From: Pseudomonadota bacterium
GTDB lineage: Bacteria > Pseudomonadota > Alphaproteobacteria > Rhizobiales > Devosiaceae
NCBI GenBank assembly: GCA_023415605.1
Contig: JAEZKB010000109.1
Span: 1-15,656, forward strand
Length of the DNA: 15,656 nt
Reading direction: 5' to 3'
Below, in pieces: positions 1 through 6,212 of the stretch. The notes under the pieces were generated by a model. That model made no database searches. It was not told where the DNA came from and saw only the letters and a program-made list of their open reading frames with translations. Made by a program: the position numbers and the translations under genes. Positions within the stretch are counted from its first letter, which is position 1. Every line of letters starts with the position of its first letter.

Positions 1-106
1 CCATGACAGTGCCAGAAATCAGGAGCGCGACGATGGCGAGGGCGCTCACCCAGTGAATGGCGATGGCAACAGACCCATAGCGTGTGGCAGTACTCTTGAG
101 GCCCAT
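1..106 (-). CDS. Cytochrome b561 family protein, N-terminal fragment
   Basis: Only the first 35 codons are inside the window; the gene continues past the left edge. The reading starts MGLKSTATRYGS and runs into a hydrophobic helix with His18-Trp19. This matches the start of bacterial cytochrome b561 (Ni/Fe-hydrogenase b-type/CybB-like) proteins, in which a YG...HW motif opens the first membrane helix and the His ligates haem. Such proteins are di-haem inner-membrane electron carriers between quinones and partner proteins. The start is supported by AAGGAG seven bases upstream of the ATG on the minus strand. It is divergent from the MarR-type gene at 173, and the paired palindromes between them suggest the regulator controls it. 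The family call rests on a short piece, so CybB versus another b561 subtype cannot be settled. Confidence 0.75.
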   Translation of the reverse strand, partial: MGLKSTATRYGSVAIAIHWVSALAIVALLISGTVM

Positions 107-141
107 GACCGGCTCCTTGCATCGTGACCATGCGCGATGTA

Positions 142-175
142 GATAGCATACTATGTATATGGATAGCAAGCTATG
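142..175. promoter_or_regulatory. Tandem palindromic operator pair, probably for the MarR-type regulator
   Basis: Two nearly identical 14-bp sites occur: GATAGCATACTATG at 142-155 and GATAGCAAGCTATG at 162-175. Each is an ATAG-N4-CTAT dyad and they differ at two central positions. Their starts are 20 bp apart, about two helical turns, so two dimers could bind the same face of the DNA. The second site includes the ATG of the MarR-type gene (173-175). MarR proteins are known to bind short AT-rich palindromes in divergent intergenic regions, so autoregulation plus control of the cytochrome b561 gene is the natural reading. On the minus strand a weak promoter TTGCTA-N18-TATCTA (164-169 and 140-145) would be overlapped by both sites. 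The promoter assignment is tentative; the repeats are plainly visible. Confidence 0.7.
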
Positions 176-613
176 CAACTTGTCTTCGATCGGCTGAACT
201 CGCTGGGCTACATGACCAATCTGGTTGGCCGGCTCCTGGTGCGCGAAATCGATGGACATCTGGCGCCACACGGCATTTCGGTCGGCTACATGCCCGTGTT
301 CTTCGCCTTGGCCGCTGGCGAGGCGCTGACGCAGCGCGACCTCGCCAACTCAGCGCAGGTCGAGCAACCGACCATGGCAGCGACCCTAACCCGCATGGAA
401 CGCGACGGCCTCATCGAGCGCCGCGCCAATCCGGACGATGGCCGCAGCGCGTTGATCTCGCTCACCGAAGAAGGGCGTAGCAAGCTGGCGGCGGTACATG
501 CAGCCTCTACCGCCGTCAATGCCAAGGCGGCCGAACAGTTGAGCCCCTCGGAGCGCGACCAGCTGATCGCGTTACTGCATCGGGTTGCCGGCACGCTCGG
601 CACCGTCAGCTAG
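173..613 (+). CDS. MarR-family winged-helix transcriptional regulator
   Basis: A 146-residue protein, the usual length for MarR dimers. Residues 1-50 form the N-terminal dimerisation helices. The helix-turn-helix spans about 52-80, with recognition helix near EQPTMAATLTRMERDGLIER. The wing at about 83-98 carries the family NPDDGR motif followed by ISLTEEG. The C-terminal helices complete the dimer interface. There is no cysteine, so it is not an OhrR-type thiol sensor; a small-molecule ligand is more likely. The start at 173 is the only ATG after the in-frame TAG at 164-166, apart from internal ones such as the one at 212; it has no strong Shine-Dalgarno sequence and lies inside a palindromic site. 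It is divergent from the cytochrome b561 gene, which is its likely target together with itself. The ligand cannot be told from sequence. Confidence 0.9.
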   Translation: MQLVFDRLNSLGYMTNLVGRLLVREIDGHLAPHGISVGYMPVFFALAAGEALTQRDLANSAQVEQPTMAATLTRMERDGLIERRANPDDGRSALISLTEEGRSKLAAVHAASTAVNAKAAEQLSPSERDQLIALLHRVAGTLGTVS

Positions 614-695
614 CGGACCATCGGCCGCACGGTTTGGGCTTCCCCCTCCCCGTCTGCCCGGCTAGAAGGCACGCAACCTGCAACGGACACGCCTC

Positions 696-1430
696 ATGAC
701 CCTCGAAAACTCCCTCTCCGGCAAAGTCGTCCTCGTGACCGGCGCGTCGCGCGGTATCGGCTATCAGGCGGCGAAGGAGGCGGCTCGGCGTGGCGCCCAC
801 GTCATCGCCGTGGCCCGGACGGTTGGCGGTCTCGAAGAACTCGACGATGAAATCCAGGAGGCCGGTGGCTCCACCACGCTGGTCCCCCTCGACATACGCG
901 ATGGCGAGGGCATCGACCGGCTCGGCGCCGCGATCTTCGAACGCTGGAAGAAGCTGGACGGCCTCGTTGCGAATGCTGGCATGCTGGCGACGCTCTCACC
1001 CGTGCCGCATGTCGAACTCAAGGAGTTCGAGCAGTCGATGGCGGTGAACGTCACAGCCAACTACCGGCTGATCCGCTCGCTCGATGTGCTGCTGCGGCAG
1101 GCCGAAGACGGCCGTGCGGTGTTCGTCTCGTCCTCATCCGCCCGCTCCGCCCGGGCATTCTGGGGCCCCTACGCGGCCAGCAAGGCGGCGCTTGAAGCTA
1201 TGGTCAAGAGCTACGCCGCAGAGGTCGCGACCACCAATCTGCGCGTCAACCTGTTCTACCCGGGCGCCGTCCGCACCGCGATGCGGGCCAAGGCCTATCC
1301 GGGCGAGGACGCAACGACGCTCACTATGCCCAGGGAGATCGTGGGCAAGCTGATCGACATGATCGAGCCTGGCTTCACGCAGAACCGTGCCGTCTACGAT
1401 TTCGAGAGCGGTGAGTTCAAGCCGGCCTAA
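696..1430 (+). CDS. Short-chain dehydrogenase/reductase (SDR), classical type
   Basis: A 244-residue Rossmann-fold NAD(P)H-dependent oxidoreductase. The cofactor motif TGASRGIG is at residues 15-22, NAG at 93-95, a serine cluster at 145-148 that supplies the catalytic Ser, and the active-site YAASK (Tyr159, Lys163), followed by the PG motif at 189-190. An Arg19 in the glycine-rich loop and Arg41 after the second strand fit a preference for NADPH, but this is an inference. The substrate cannot be predicted; related proteins are often annotated only as SDR oxidoreductases. The Shine-Dalgarno sequence is weak. It stands alone on the plus strand, 82 bases after the regulator gene and in the same direction, so co-transcription is possible. 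Its stop codon overlaps that of the convergent gene in a CTAA tetranucleotide. Confidence 0.92.
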   Translation: MTLENSLSGKVVLVTGASRGIGYQAAKEAARRGAHVIAVARTVGGLEELDDEIQEAGGSTTLVPLDIRDGEGIDRLGAAIFERWKKLDGLVANAGMLATLSPVPHVELKEFEQSMAVNVTANYRLIRSLDVLLRQAEDGRAVFVSSSSARSARAFWGPYAASKAALEAMVKSYAAEVATTNLRVNLFYPGAVRTAMRAKAYPGEDATTLTMPREIVGKLIDMIEPGFTQNRAVYDFESGEFKPA

Positions 1431-1438
1431 GTCCGGCT
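1420..1438. other. Stem-loop across the overlapping stop codons
   Basis: AGCCGG (1420-1425) and CCGGCT (1433-1438) form a 6-bp perfect stem whose 7-base loop contains both stop codons of the convergent genes (TAA of the SDR on plus, TAG of the CNNM gene on minus). No T-tract follows on either strand, so a Rho-independent terminator is not supported. It may act as an mRNA 3'-end structure for both transcripts, or be a by-product of coding. Confidence 0.35.
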
Positions 1439-2701
1439 GACCAGCACTTTGTCGATGCGGCGGCCATCGAGGTCGATGACTTCGAACTTCCACGGCCCGC
1501 GTTCGAACTTCTCCCCAATCGTCGGCAGGTGGTTGAGCTCGGCCAGCACATAGCCGGCGACCGTCTCGAACTTGGCGTCCTTTGGGATCGGCACGCCGAT
1601 CTTGTCCTGGAACTCGTCGGCCTGCATCCAGCCCGAAACGAGGAAGCTGCCGTCCTCACGAGTGACGAAGGCCGGCTCGTCGCCCTCTTCTTCCTGAAAC
1701 GCGCCGGTGATCGCCTCGAGCACGTCGCCGGGCGTCACGATGCCCTCGAAATGCCCATACTCGTCAAACACCAGCGCCATGTGCACCAGCGAGCCACGGA
1801 TGGCCTTGAGCACGTCGATAGCCTCGGAGCGATCCATCACCACCGGCGCCTGCTTGACCAGCGAGCGTGCATCGATCGGCTCGCCCTTGAATAGCTGGTC
1901 AAGGAGGTCCTTGCGCACGATCACGCCGATGATCTGGTCTGCGGCACCGTCCTGCACCGGCAGCACGGAATGCCGCGTGGTCCGCAGTTTTTCGACAATT
2001 TCTTCAGGCGTTTCCGTGAGGTCGATGACCTCCACGTCGAGGCGCGGGGTCATCAGGCCGCGGGCCGAACGGTCGGCGAAGCGCATCACGCCGGTGATCA
2101 TGTGCCGTTCTTCGCTCTCAAGCACGCCTGCGCTCTCGGCCTCGGCGATGATGGTCTTGACCTCTTCGTCCGTGACCCGTTCACCGGTCTCGCCGCGCTG
2201 ACCGAGTAGGGTCAGCACCAACGTGCCAGAGACATCGAGAAGCCAGACGATGGGTGCACCCACCGATGCGATGAACGCCATCAAGGGAGCAACACGCGAC
2301 GCAATGCGCTCGGGGTCGCGCAAAGCGATCTGCTTGGGCACCAGTTCGCCAACGATCAGGGAAAGATAAGTGATGATCACGACGACAACACCGACGCCGA
2401 GCGGCATGGCGATTCCGGGATCAATGCCTGCCGCAACCAGCCCTTCGCCGAGCCGGTCGCCCAGCGTGGCGCCAGAAAAGGCGCCCGAGAGCACGCCAAC
2501 AAGCGTGATGCCGATCTGCACCGAGGAGAGGAACTTGCCTGGATCTTCCTGCAGTTTCAGCGCCACCGTCGCGCCCTTGTTGCCCTCAGCTTGAAGAACT
2601 TTCAAGCGAGCCGGGCGGGACGACACCACCGACAATTCGGACATGGCCAGCAGGCCATTTATCAGGGTCAGAATGATGACGATGAGGATTTCGACTAACA
2701 C
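1427..2701 (-). CDS. CNNM/CorC (hemolysin-like) membrane protein with CBS domains
   Basis: A 424-residue protein with the standard three-part layout. The DUF21/CNNM membrane domain covers about 1-200, with helices at 3-20, 60-78, 98-120 and 138-166. A CBS pair follows at about 212-335, including GLMTPRLDVEVIDL and a second CBS around VFDEYGHFEGIVTPGDVLEAI. The CorC_HlyC (transporter-associated) domain is at about 345-424. Relatives are implicated in magnesium and cobalt efflux or resistance (CorC, CNNM, MpfA); the label hemolysin is historical. The start is GTG at 2701, with no strong Shine-Dalgarno; the N-terminus from there matches family members. It is 78 bases downstream of der on the same strand, with no clear terminator between, so it may be the last gene of that transcription unit. 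Confidence 0.92.
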   Translation of the reverse strand: MLVEILIVIILTLINGLLAMSELSVVSSRPARLKVLQAEGNKGATVALKLQEDPGKFLSSVQIGITLVGVLSGAFSGATLGDRLGEGLVAAGIDPGIAMPLGVGVVVVIITYLSLIVGELVPKQIALRDPERIASRVAPLMAFIASVGAPIVWLLDVSGTLVLTLLGQRGETGERVTDEEVKTIIAEAESAGVLESEERHMITGVMRFADRSARGLMTPRLDVEVIDLTETPEEIVEKLRTTRHSVLPVQDGAADQIIGVIVRKDLLDQLFKGEPIDARSLVKQAPVVMDRSEAIDVLKAIRGSLVHMALVFDEYGHFEGIVTPGDVLEAITGAFQEEEGDEPAFVTREDGSFLVSGWMQADEFQDKIGVPIPKDAKFETVAGYVLAELNHLPTIGEKFERGPWKFEVIDLDGRRIDKVLVSRT

Positions 2702-2779
2702 GGAAGCGACCGTAGGCTGTTATGGGAGCCGAACATATAGCCAATCGCTCCCGCTACCGAAAGTTCCGCTTCGCTCGCA

Positions 2780-4204
2780 CTAGTCCTTATCGGCGAAGGG
2801 GTTCTTGCCGCCACGCAACCACATCCGGATCGGAGTTCCTGGCATATCGAATGTGTCGCGCAGACCATTCACGAGGTAACGCGTGTAAGCGGCTGGCACG
2901 GCATCCGGGCGCGAGGCGAAAACAATAAAGCTCGGCGGACGAATCTTGGCCTGGGTCATATAGCGCAGCTTGAGGCGCCTGCCCGAAACGGCCGGGGGCG
3001 GATGGCTTTCGGTCATCGTCGCCAGCCAGCGGTTGAGGCGGGCGGTCGAAACGTGCGTGTTCCACTTCTGCTCGGCAATGAAGATGGATTTCATCAGCCG
3101 GTCGATGTTCCGCCCCTGGAGGCCGGAAATCGTCACCAGTTGCAGACCACGCAGCTGCGGCAGCAGCCGTTCACAAGCCTCGCGTAGGTCGGCCAGCGCC
3201 CTGTTCTTGTCTTCGACAAGATCCCACTTGTTGACCGCTATGACGAGGCCCCTGCCCTCACGTTCGACAAGATCCGCCAGCGCCAGGTCCTGCTTCTCGA
3301 AGGGGATAGTCGCGTCGAGCAACAGGACAACGATTTCGGCGTACTGGATCGAGCGTAGCGAGTCACCGACGGCCAGGTGCTCGAGTTTGCCGGTAACCCG
3401 CGCCTTCTTGCGGATGCCGGCGGTGTCGACGAGGTTGATCTTGCGGCCTTCCCATTCCCACGGGACGAGGATGGAATCGCGAGTGATGCCGGCCTCTGGG
3501 CCGGTCAGCACCCGCTCTTCGCCCACCATGCGATTGACCAGGGTAGACTTGCCGGCGTTTGGCCGACCGATGATGGCGACGTTGAGGTGGCGCTTCGGGT
3601 CCCAGCGCAATGCCGGGCCTTCTTCGGTCGAGCCGTCATCCTCAGGCACGTCGATATCGACCTGCGGCAGGTCGGCCTCGAGAATCTCGCCCTTACCCTG
3701 CTCAGCGGCGCGATCGATGGCCTGCGAGACGATGGAGTGGAGTTCGGAGAGGCCGAGACCATGTTCGGCCGAAAGCGCGATCGGTTCGCCGAAGCCGAGC
3801 TTGAACCCCTCGGTGATACCGGCCTGCGCTTCGCGTCCCTCGGCCTTGTTGGCGAGCAGGTAGACGTCCTTGCTGGCTTTGCGCAGCACCTGGGCGAACC
3901 GTTGATCCAGCGGCACGACGCCGGCGCGGGCGTCGTACATGAAGAGGATGACATCGGCTTCTTTAATCGCCGCTTCGGTCTGCTGCCGCATGCGGTCTTC
4001 GAGCGAACCGTCAGTCACGTCCTCGTAGCCGGCGGTGTCCAGCACGCGGAATTTCAGGTCGGCGATGCGGCCCTCGGCCTCGCGGCGATCGCGGGTAACG
4101 CCGGGCGTGTCGTCGACCAGCGCGATACGCTTGCCCACGAGGCGATTGAAGAGCGTCGATTTCCCGACATTGGGACGGCCGACAATGGCTACGGTGACAC
4201 TCAT
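2780..4204 (-). CDS. der: Ribosome-associated double GTPase Der (EngA)
   Basis: A 474-residue protein with two consecutive GTPase domains and a C-terminal KH-like domain, the diagnostic layout of Der. First G domain: GRPNVGKS at 9-16, DTAG at 56-59, and ANKAE around 118-122 (NKAE in place of the usual NKxD, as is common in Der G domain 1). An acidic linker (about 175-200) leads to the second domain: GRPNAGKS 213-220, DTAG 260-263, NKWD 325-328. The KH-like domain covers about 380-470. Der is essential for 50S subunit maturation in the cytoplasm. AGGGA lies seven bases upstream of the ATG. It is 30 bases behind the YfgM-like TPR gene, an order that recalls yfgM-bamB-der of Escherichia coli but without bamB. 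Confidence 0.98.
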   Translation of the reverse strand: MSVTVAIVGRPNVGKSTLFNRLVGKRIALVDDTPGVTRDRREAEGRIADLKFRVLDTAGYEDVTDGSLEDRMRQQTEAAIKEADVILFMYDARAGVVPLDQRFAQVLRKASKDVYLLANKAEGREAQAGITEGFKLGFGEPIALSAEHGLGLSELHSIVSQAIDRAAEQGKGEILEADLPQVDIDVPEDDGSTEEGPALRWDPKRHLNVAIIGRPNAGKSTLVNRMVGEERVLTGPEAGITRDSILVPWEWEGRKINLVDTAGIRKKARVTGKLEHLAVGDSLRSIQYAEIVVLLLDATIPFEKQDLALADLVEREGRGLVIAVNKWDLVEDKNRALADLREACERLLPQLRGLQLVTISGLQGRNIDRLMKSIFIAEQKWNTHVSTARLNRWLATMTESHPPPAVSGRRLKLRYMTQAKIRPPSFIVFASRPDAVPAAYTRYLVNGLRDTFDMPGTPIRMWLRGGKNPFADKD

Positions 4205-4234
4205 CGGCAGTCCCTATTTATGCGCGAGGCGGGC

Positions 4235-5170
4235 TCAGTTGCCCGCCGCGGCGCCTTCGGTCGTGGTGGCCGGAGCCGCGGGAGCGGTCGGCGCAGCAGG
4301 CGCGGTCGCGTCGGTCGCAGCCGGAGCCTCGGCGTCGGCAGCCGGAGCGGCAGGCGTCTCAGCAGCGGCAGCCGGTTCGGTCACGTCCATGGCCGGGGCA
4401 TCGCCCACCGAGGCGTCGGTGGCCGGCGCGGTCGGCGTTGCGGCATCTGCGGCTGGGGCAGTGCCGGAGACCGCAGCGTCGATGGCAGCAGCAGCGGCTT
4501 CCGCCGCAGGGTCCTTGGCACCCATGGCGACAAGCTGGGCGACATAAACCTGAATGCGGCCAGCCATCTCCTGGTTGGTCAGCGGATCATTGAGGATCTC
4601 GTTGAGCGTCACCACCGCAGCATCGAGATTGCCGGCCTTGAACTGGGTCAGGCCAATGGTCTCACGGGCCGCGTTGCGCAGGGCATTGTCGGCCGACGCC
4701 AGCGCCTGGACGCGCTGCTCGACGGCGGCGACATCGCCGCGATCGACGAAGAGGTTGGCGGCAAAGACCAGCGCCAGTGCCTTGAGCTGCTGGTTCGGCT
4801 CGCTATTGGCAAGTGCGTCATAGGCGGCGATGGCCTCGTCGGTCTTGCCTTCCTTCGCGAGGAGGCCTGCAAGGCGGAACTTCGCGAGTGTCGCGTAACC
4901 AGCAGGCGAACCGGCTTCCACGTCTTCAAAGGCCTTCTGCGCAGCGGCAACATCGGTGCCGTCGGCAATCTCCAGGGCGGCATAGAACTTGTCGGATGCC
5001 TGGGCCGCCTGTGAGTTCTGCCACCAGCTCCAGCCTTCGTTGATGGCGACCAGCACAACGATGGCCACCGCGGCGCCGATCACATATGGGCCGAAGCGCT
5101 TCCAGAGGTTGCGCATGCGGTCGCCGCGGAGTTCCTCATCGACTTCGCGGAAGATCGTATCGTTAGACAT
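4235..5170 (-). CDS. YfgM-like TPR membrane protein with Ala/Pro/Thr-rich tail
   Basis: The start at 5170 (MSNDTIFREVDEELR) is chosen because it begins the conserved region; a frame open to 5275 upstream has no family-like sequence. The protein has 311 residues. A short acidic cytoplasmic N-terminus is followed by one membrane helix at about 27-44, then a helical TPR_21-type region (about 50-215) in the periplasm, then about 90 residues made almost only of Ala, Pro, Thr, Asp and Glu (about 223-311). YfgM is an ancillary factor at the Sec translocon that works with periplasmic chaperones. The tail is low-complexity and probably disordered; it may be a species-specific extension. It is the first gene of the der unit and is divergent from the L,D-transpeptidase gene. 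The family call is good, the function is by homology only. Confidence 0.87.
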   Translation of the reverse strand: MSNDTIFREVDEELRGDRMRNLWKRFGPYVIGAAVAIVVLVAINEGWSWWQNSQAAQASDKFYAALEIADGTDVAAAQKAFEDVEAGSPAGYATLAKFRLAGLLAKEGKTDEAIAAYDALANSEPNQQLKALALVFAANLFVDRGDVAAVEQRVQALASADNALRNAARETIGLTQFKAGNLDAAVVTLNEILNDPLTNQEMAGRIQVYVAQLVAMGAKDPAAEAAAAAIDAAVSGTAPAADAATPTAPATDASVGDAPAMDVTEPAAAAETPAAPAADAEAPAATDATAPAAPTAPAAPATTTEGAAAGN

Positions 5171-5199
5171 GGAAGGCCTTAGCTGGGGTGTCGAATTCG

Positions 5200-5233
5200 G
5201 CCGGACAATACTCATGCGGTCCGGCGAATGCAA
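5200..5233 (-). promoter_or_regulatory. Candidate promoter of the YfgM-der unit with an overlapping dyad
   Basis: On the minus strand TTGCAT (5228-5233) and TATTGT (5205-5210) are separated by exactly 17 bases, a plausible -35/-10 pair about 35 bases upstream of the start at 5170. A perfect 7-bp inverted repeat, GCCGGAC (5200-5206) and GTCCGGC (5219-5225), overlaps the -10 and the spacer, which is where a repressor site would lie. Neither hexamer is close to consensus (3/6 and 4/6), so this is a suggestion only. Confidence 0.35.
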
Positions 5234-5258
5234 ACGCACTGTGAGAAGTCGTTCCGCC

Positions 5259-5340
5259 GCAGTTTTCCAGAACAAACTGCCGTTTCACGAAGCGGTGAAC
5301 CACTGGCGCGTTAACGACGGGGAAAGCGTGTTGCGCCAGT
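5259..5340. repeat. Cluster of inverted repeats upstream of the L,D-transpeptidase gene
   Basis: Three dyads follow each other: GCAGTTT/AAACTGC (5259-5265 and 5274-5280, 8-base loop), TTCAC/GTGAA (5284-5288 and 5295-5299), and ACTGGCGC/GCGCCAGT (5302-5309 and 5333-5340, 23-base spacer). All are perfect. The last ends 21 bases before the ATG at 5362 and could fold in a 5' leader or serve as a protein site. I recognise no known operator among them. Confidence 0.5.
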
Positions 5341-5361
5341 ATCTGGCCGCGCTTTTCAATA

Positions 5362-5793
5362 ATGAGTATTGCTATGTTGCTTCGCGTGTTGATGTCGCTT
5401 GCCGTGATTGCCATATCCGCGCCCGTCTTTGCTTCCGACATTTACGTGATGGTCGACATCTCCGAACAGAAGATGACCGTCCGCATGGATGGGCAAGTGG
5501 TGCATGAGTTCCCTGTTTCCACTGGCCGCAAAGGGTATTCGACCCCAACGGGCGCCTATGGCGTCACCCGGATGCACCGCAAGTATTACTCCAAGAAGTA
5601 CGACGGTGCGCCGATGCCGTATTCGATCTTCTTTCATGGCGGTTACGCCATCCACGGAACCACAGATATCAAGCGACTGGGCCGCATCGCCTCCCATGGC
5701 TGCGTCCGCCTGCACCCGGACAACGCGCGCACCCTCTTCAACCTCGTCGAGGAAGTCGGCAGCGACAAGACCCATGTGTGGGTGAAAGCCTAA
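5362..5793 (+). CDS. Small secreted L,D-transpeptidase (YkuD domain)
   Basis: A 143-residue protein with an N-terminal signal peptide (hydrophobic 5-20, likely cleavage after PVFA at residue 24) followed almost directly by a single YkuD domain. The catalytic motif is complete: His98-Gly99 and SHGCVR at 111-116, with Cys114 the nucleophile. Such enzymes make or edit 3-3 cross-links in peptidoglycan or attach proteins to it in the periplasm. It is near the minimal size for the family, with no LysM or other wall-binding domain. The start at 5362 lacks a good Shine-Dalgarno; the in-frame ATG at 5374 would also leave a complete signal peptide. It is divergent from the YfgM-like gene and converges with the DUF454 gene, sharing the CTAA at 5790-5793. 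Confidence 0.92.
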   Translation: MSIAMLLRVLMSLAVIAISAPVFASDIYVMVDISEQKMTVRMDGQVVHEFPVSTGRKGYSTPTGAYGVTRMHRKYYSKKYDGAPMPYSIFFHGGYAIHGTTDIKRLGRIASHGCVRLHPDNARTLFNLVEEVGSDKTHVWVKA

Positions 5794-6212
5794 GCCTTCC
5801 CACTCGGCTCCGGGCGGCTAAAGACATACCAGGCGCAAGCGGCGAAGAAGGTGAGCACGCCCAGTGTCAGCCATAATCCTGGCCGGGCGCCGATGAGAAA
5901 CAGCGCGTAACCGAGCACCATGCCCAAGCCGGCCATGATCTTGCCGCGGCGCGGGATGGCGCGTTCCGCTCGCCAGGAGCGGATCGTGGGGCCGAAGCGC
6001 CTGTTGGAGAGCAGCCAAGCCTCGAAGCGCTCGTTTGAGCGGGCGAAGCAGCCGGCGGCGAGGATGACGAAGATCGTCGTGGGCATCAGCGGCAGGAAGG
6101 CGCCGATGATCCCTAGCCCGAGGCAGACGAAGCCGGCGACCAAATAGACAAAACGCACCGCTCCAGCGCGGCGCTCCGGCAGCACTCCGCTCGGCGGCGT
6201 CCCTACTCCCAC
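5790..6212 (-). CDS. DUF454 (YbaN-like) inner-membrane protein
   Basis: A 140-residue protein whose core matches the YbaN family. A first membrane hairpin (about 20-52) contains LGIIGAFLPLMPTTIFVILAAGCFARS, read here in two parts as the LPxxPTT turn and the AAxCFARS segment. Next come the soluble ERFEAWLLSNRRFGP motif and two more helices (about 92-132). The function of the family is unknown. The frame opens with GTG at 6212, overlapping the end of guaA by 10 bases; later in-frame GTG codons at 6185 and about 6158 would give a length nearer the usual 120-130, and no Shine-Dalgarno settles the choice. The overlap implies co-transcription and translational coupling with guaA, though no functional link is known to me. 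Confidence 0.85.
   Translation of the reverse strand: MGVGTPPSGVLPERRAGAVRFVYLVAGFVCLGLGIIGAFLPLMPTTIFVILAAGCFARSNERFEAWLLSNRRFGPTIRSWRAERAIPRRGKIMAGLGMVLGYALFLIGARPGLWLTLGVLTFFAACAWYVFSRPEPSGKA

Noticed and set aside
2970..3863. 297-codon open frame on the plus strand
   Set aside because: Antisense shadow of der.
3377..5014. 545-codon open frame on the plus strand
   Set aside because: It is antisense to der and the YfgM-like gene, rich in Gly/Arg/Ser from GC-rich antisense reading, and has no recognisable domain.
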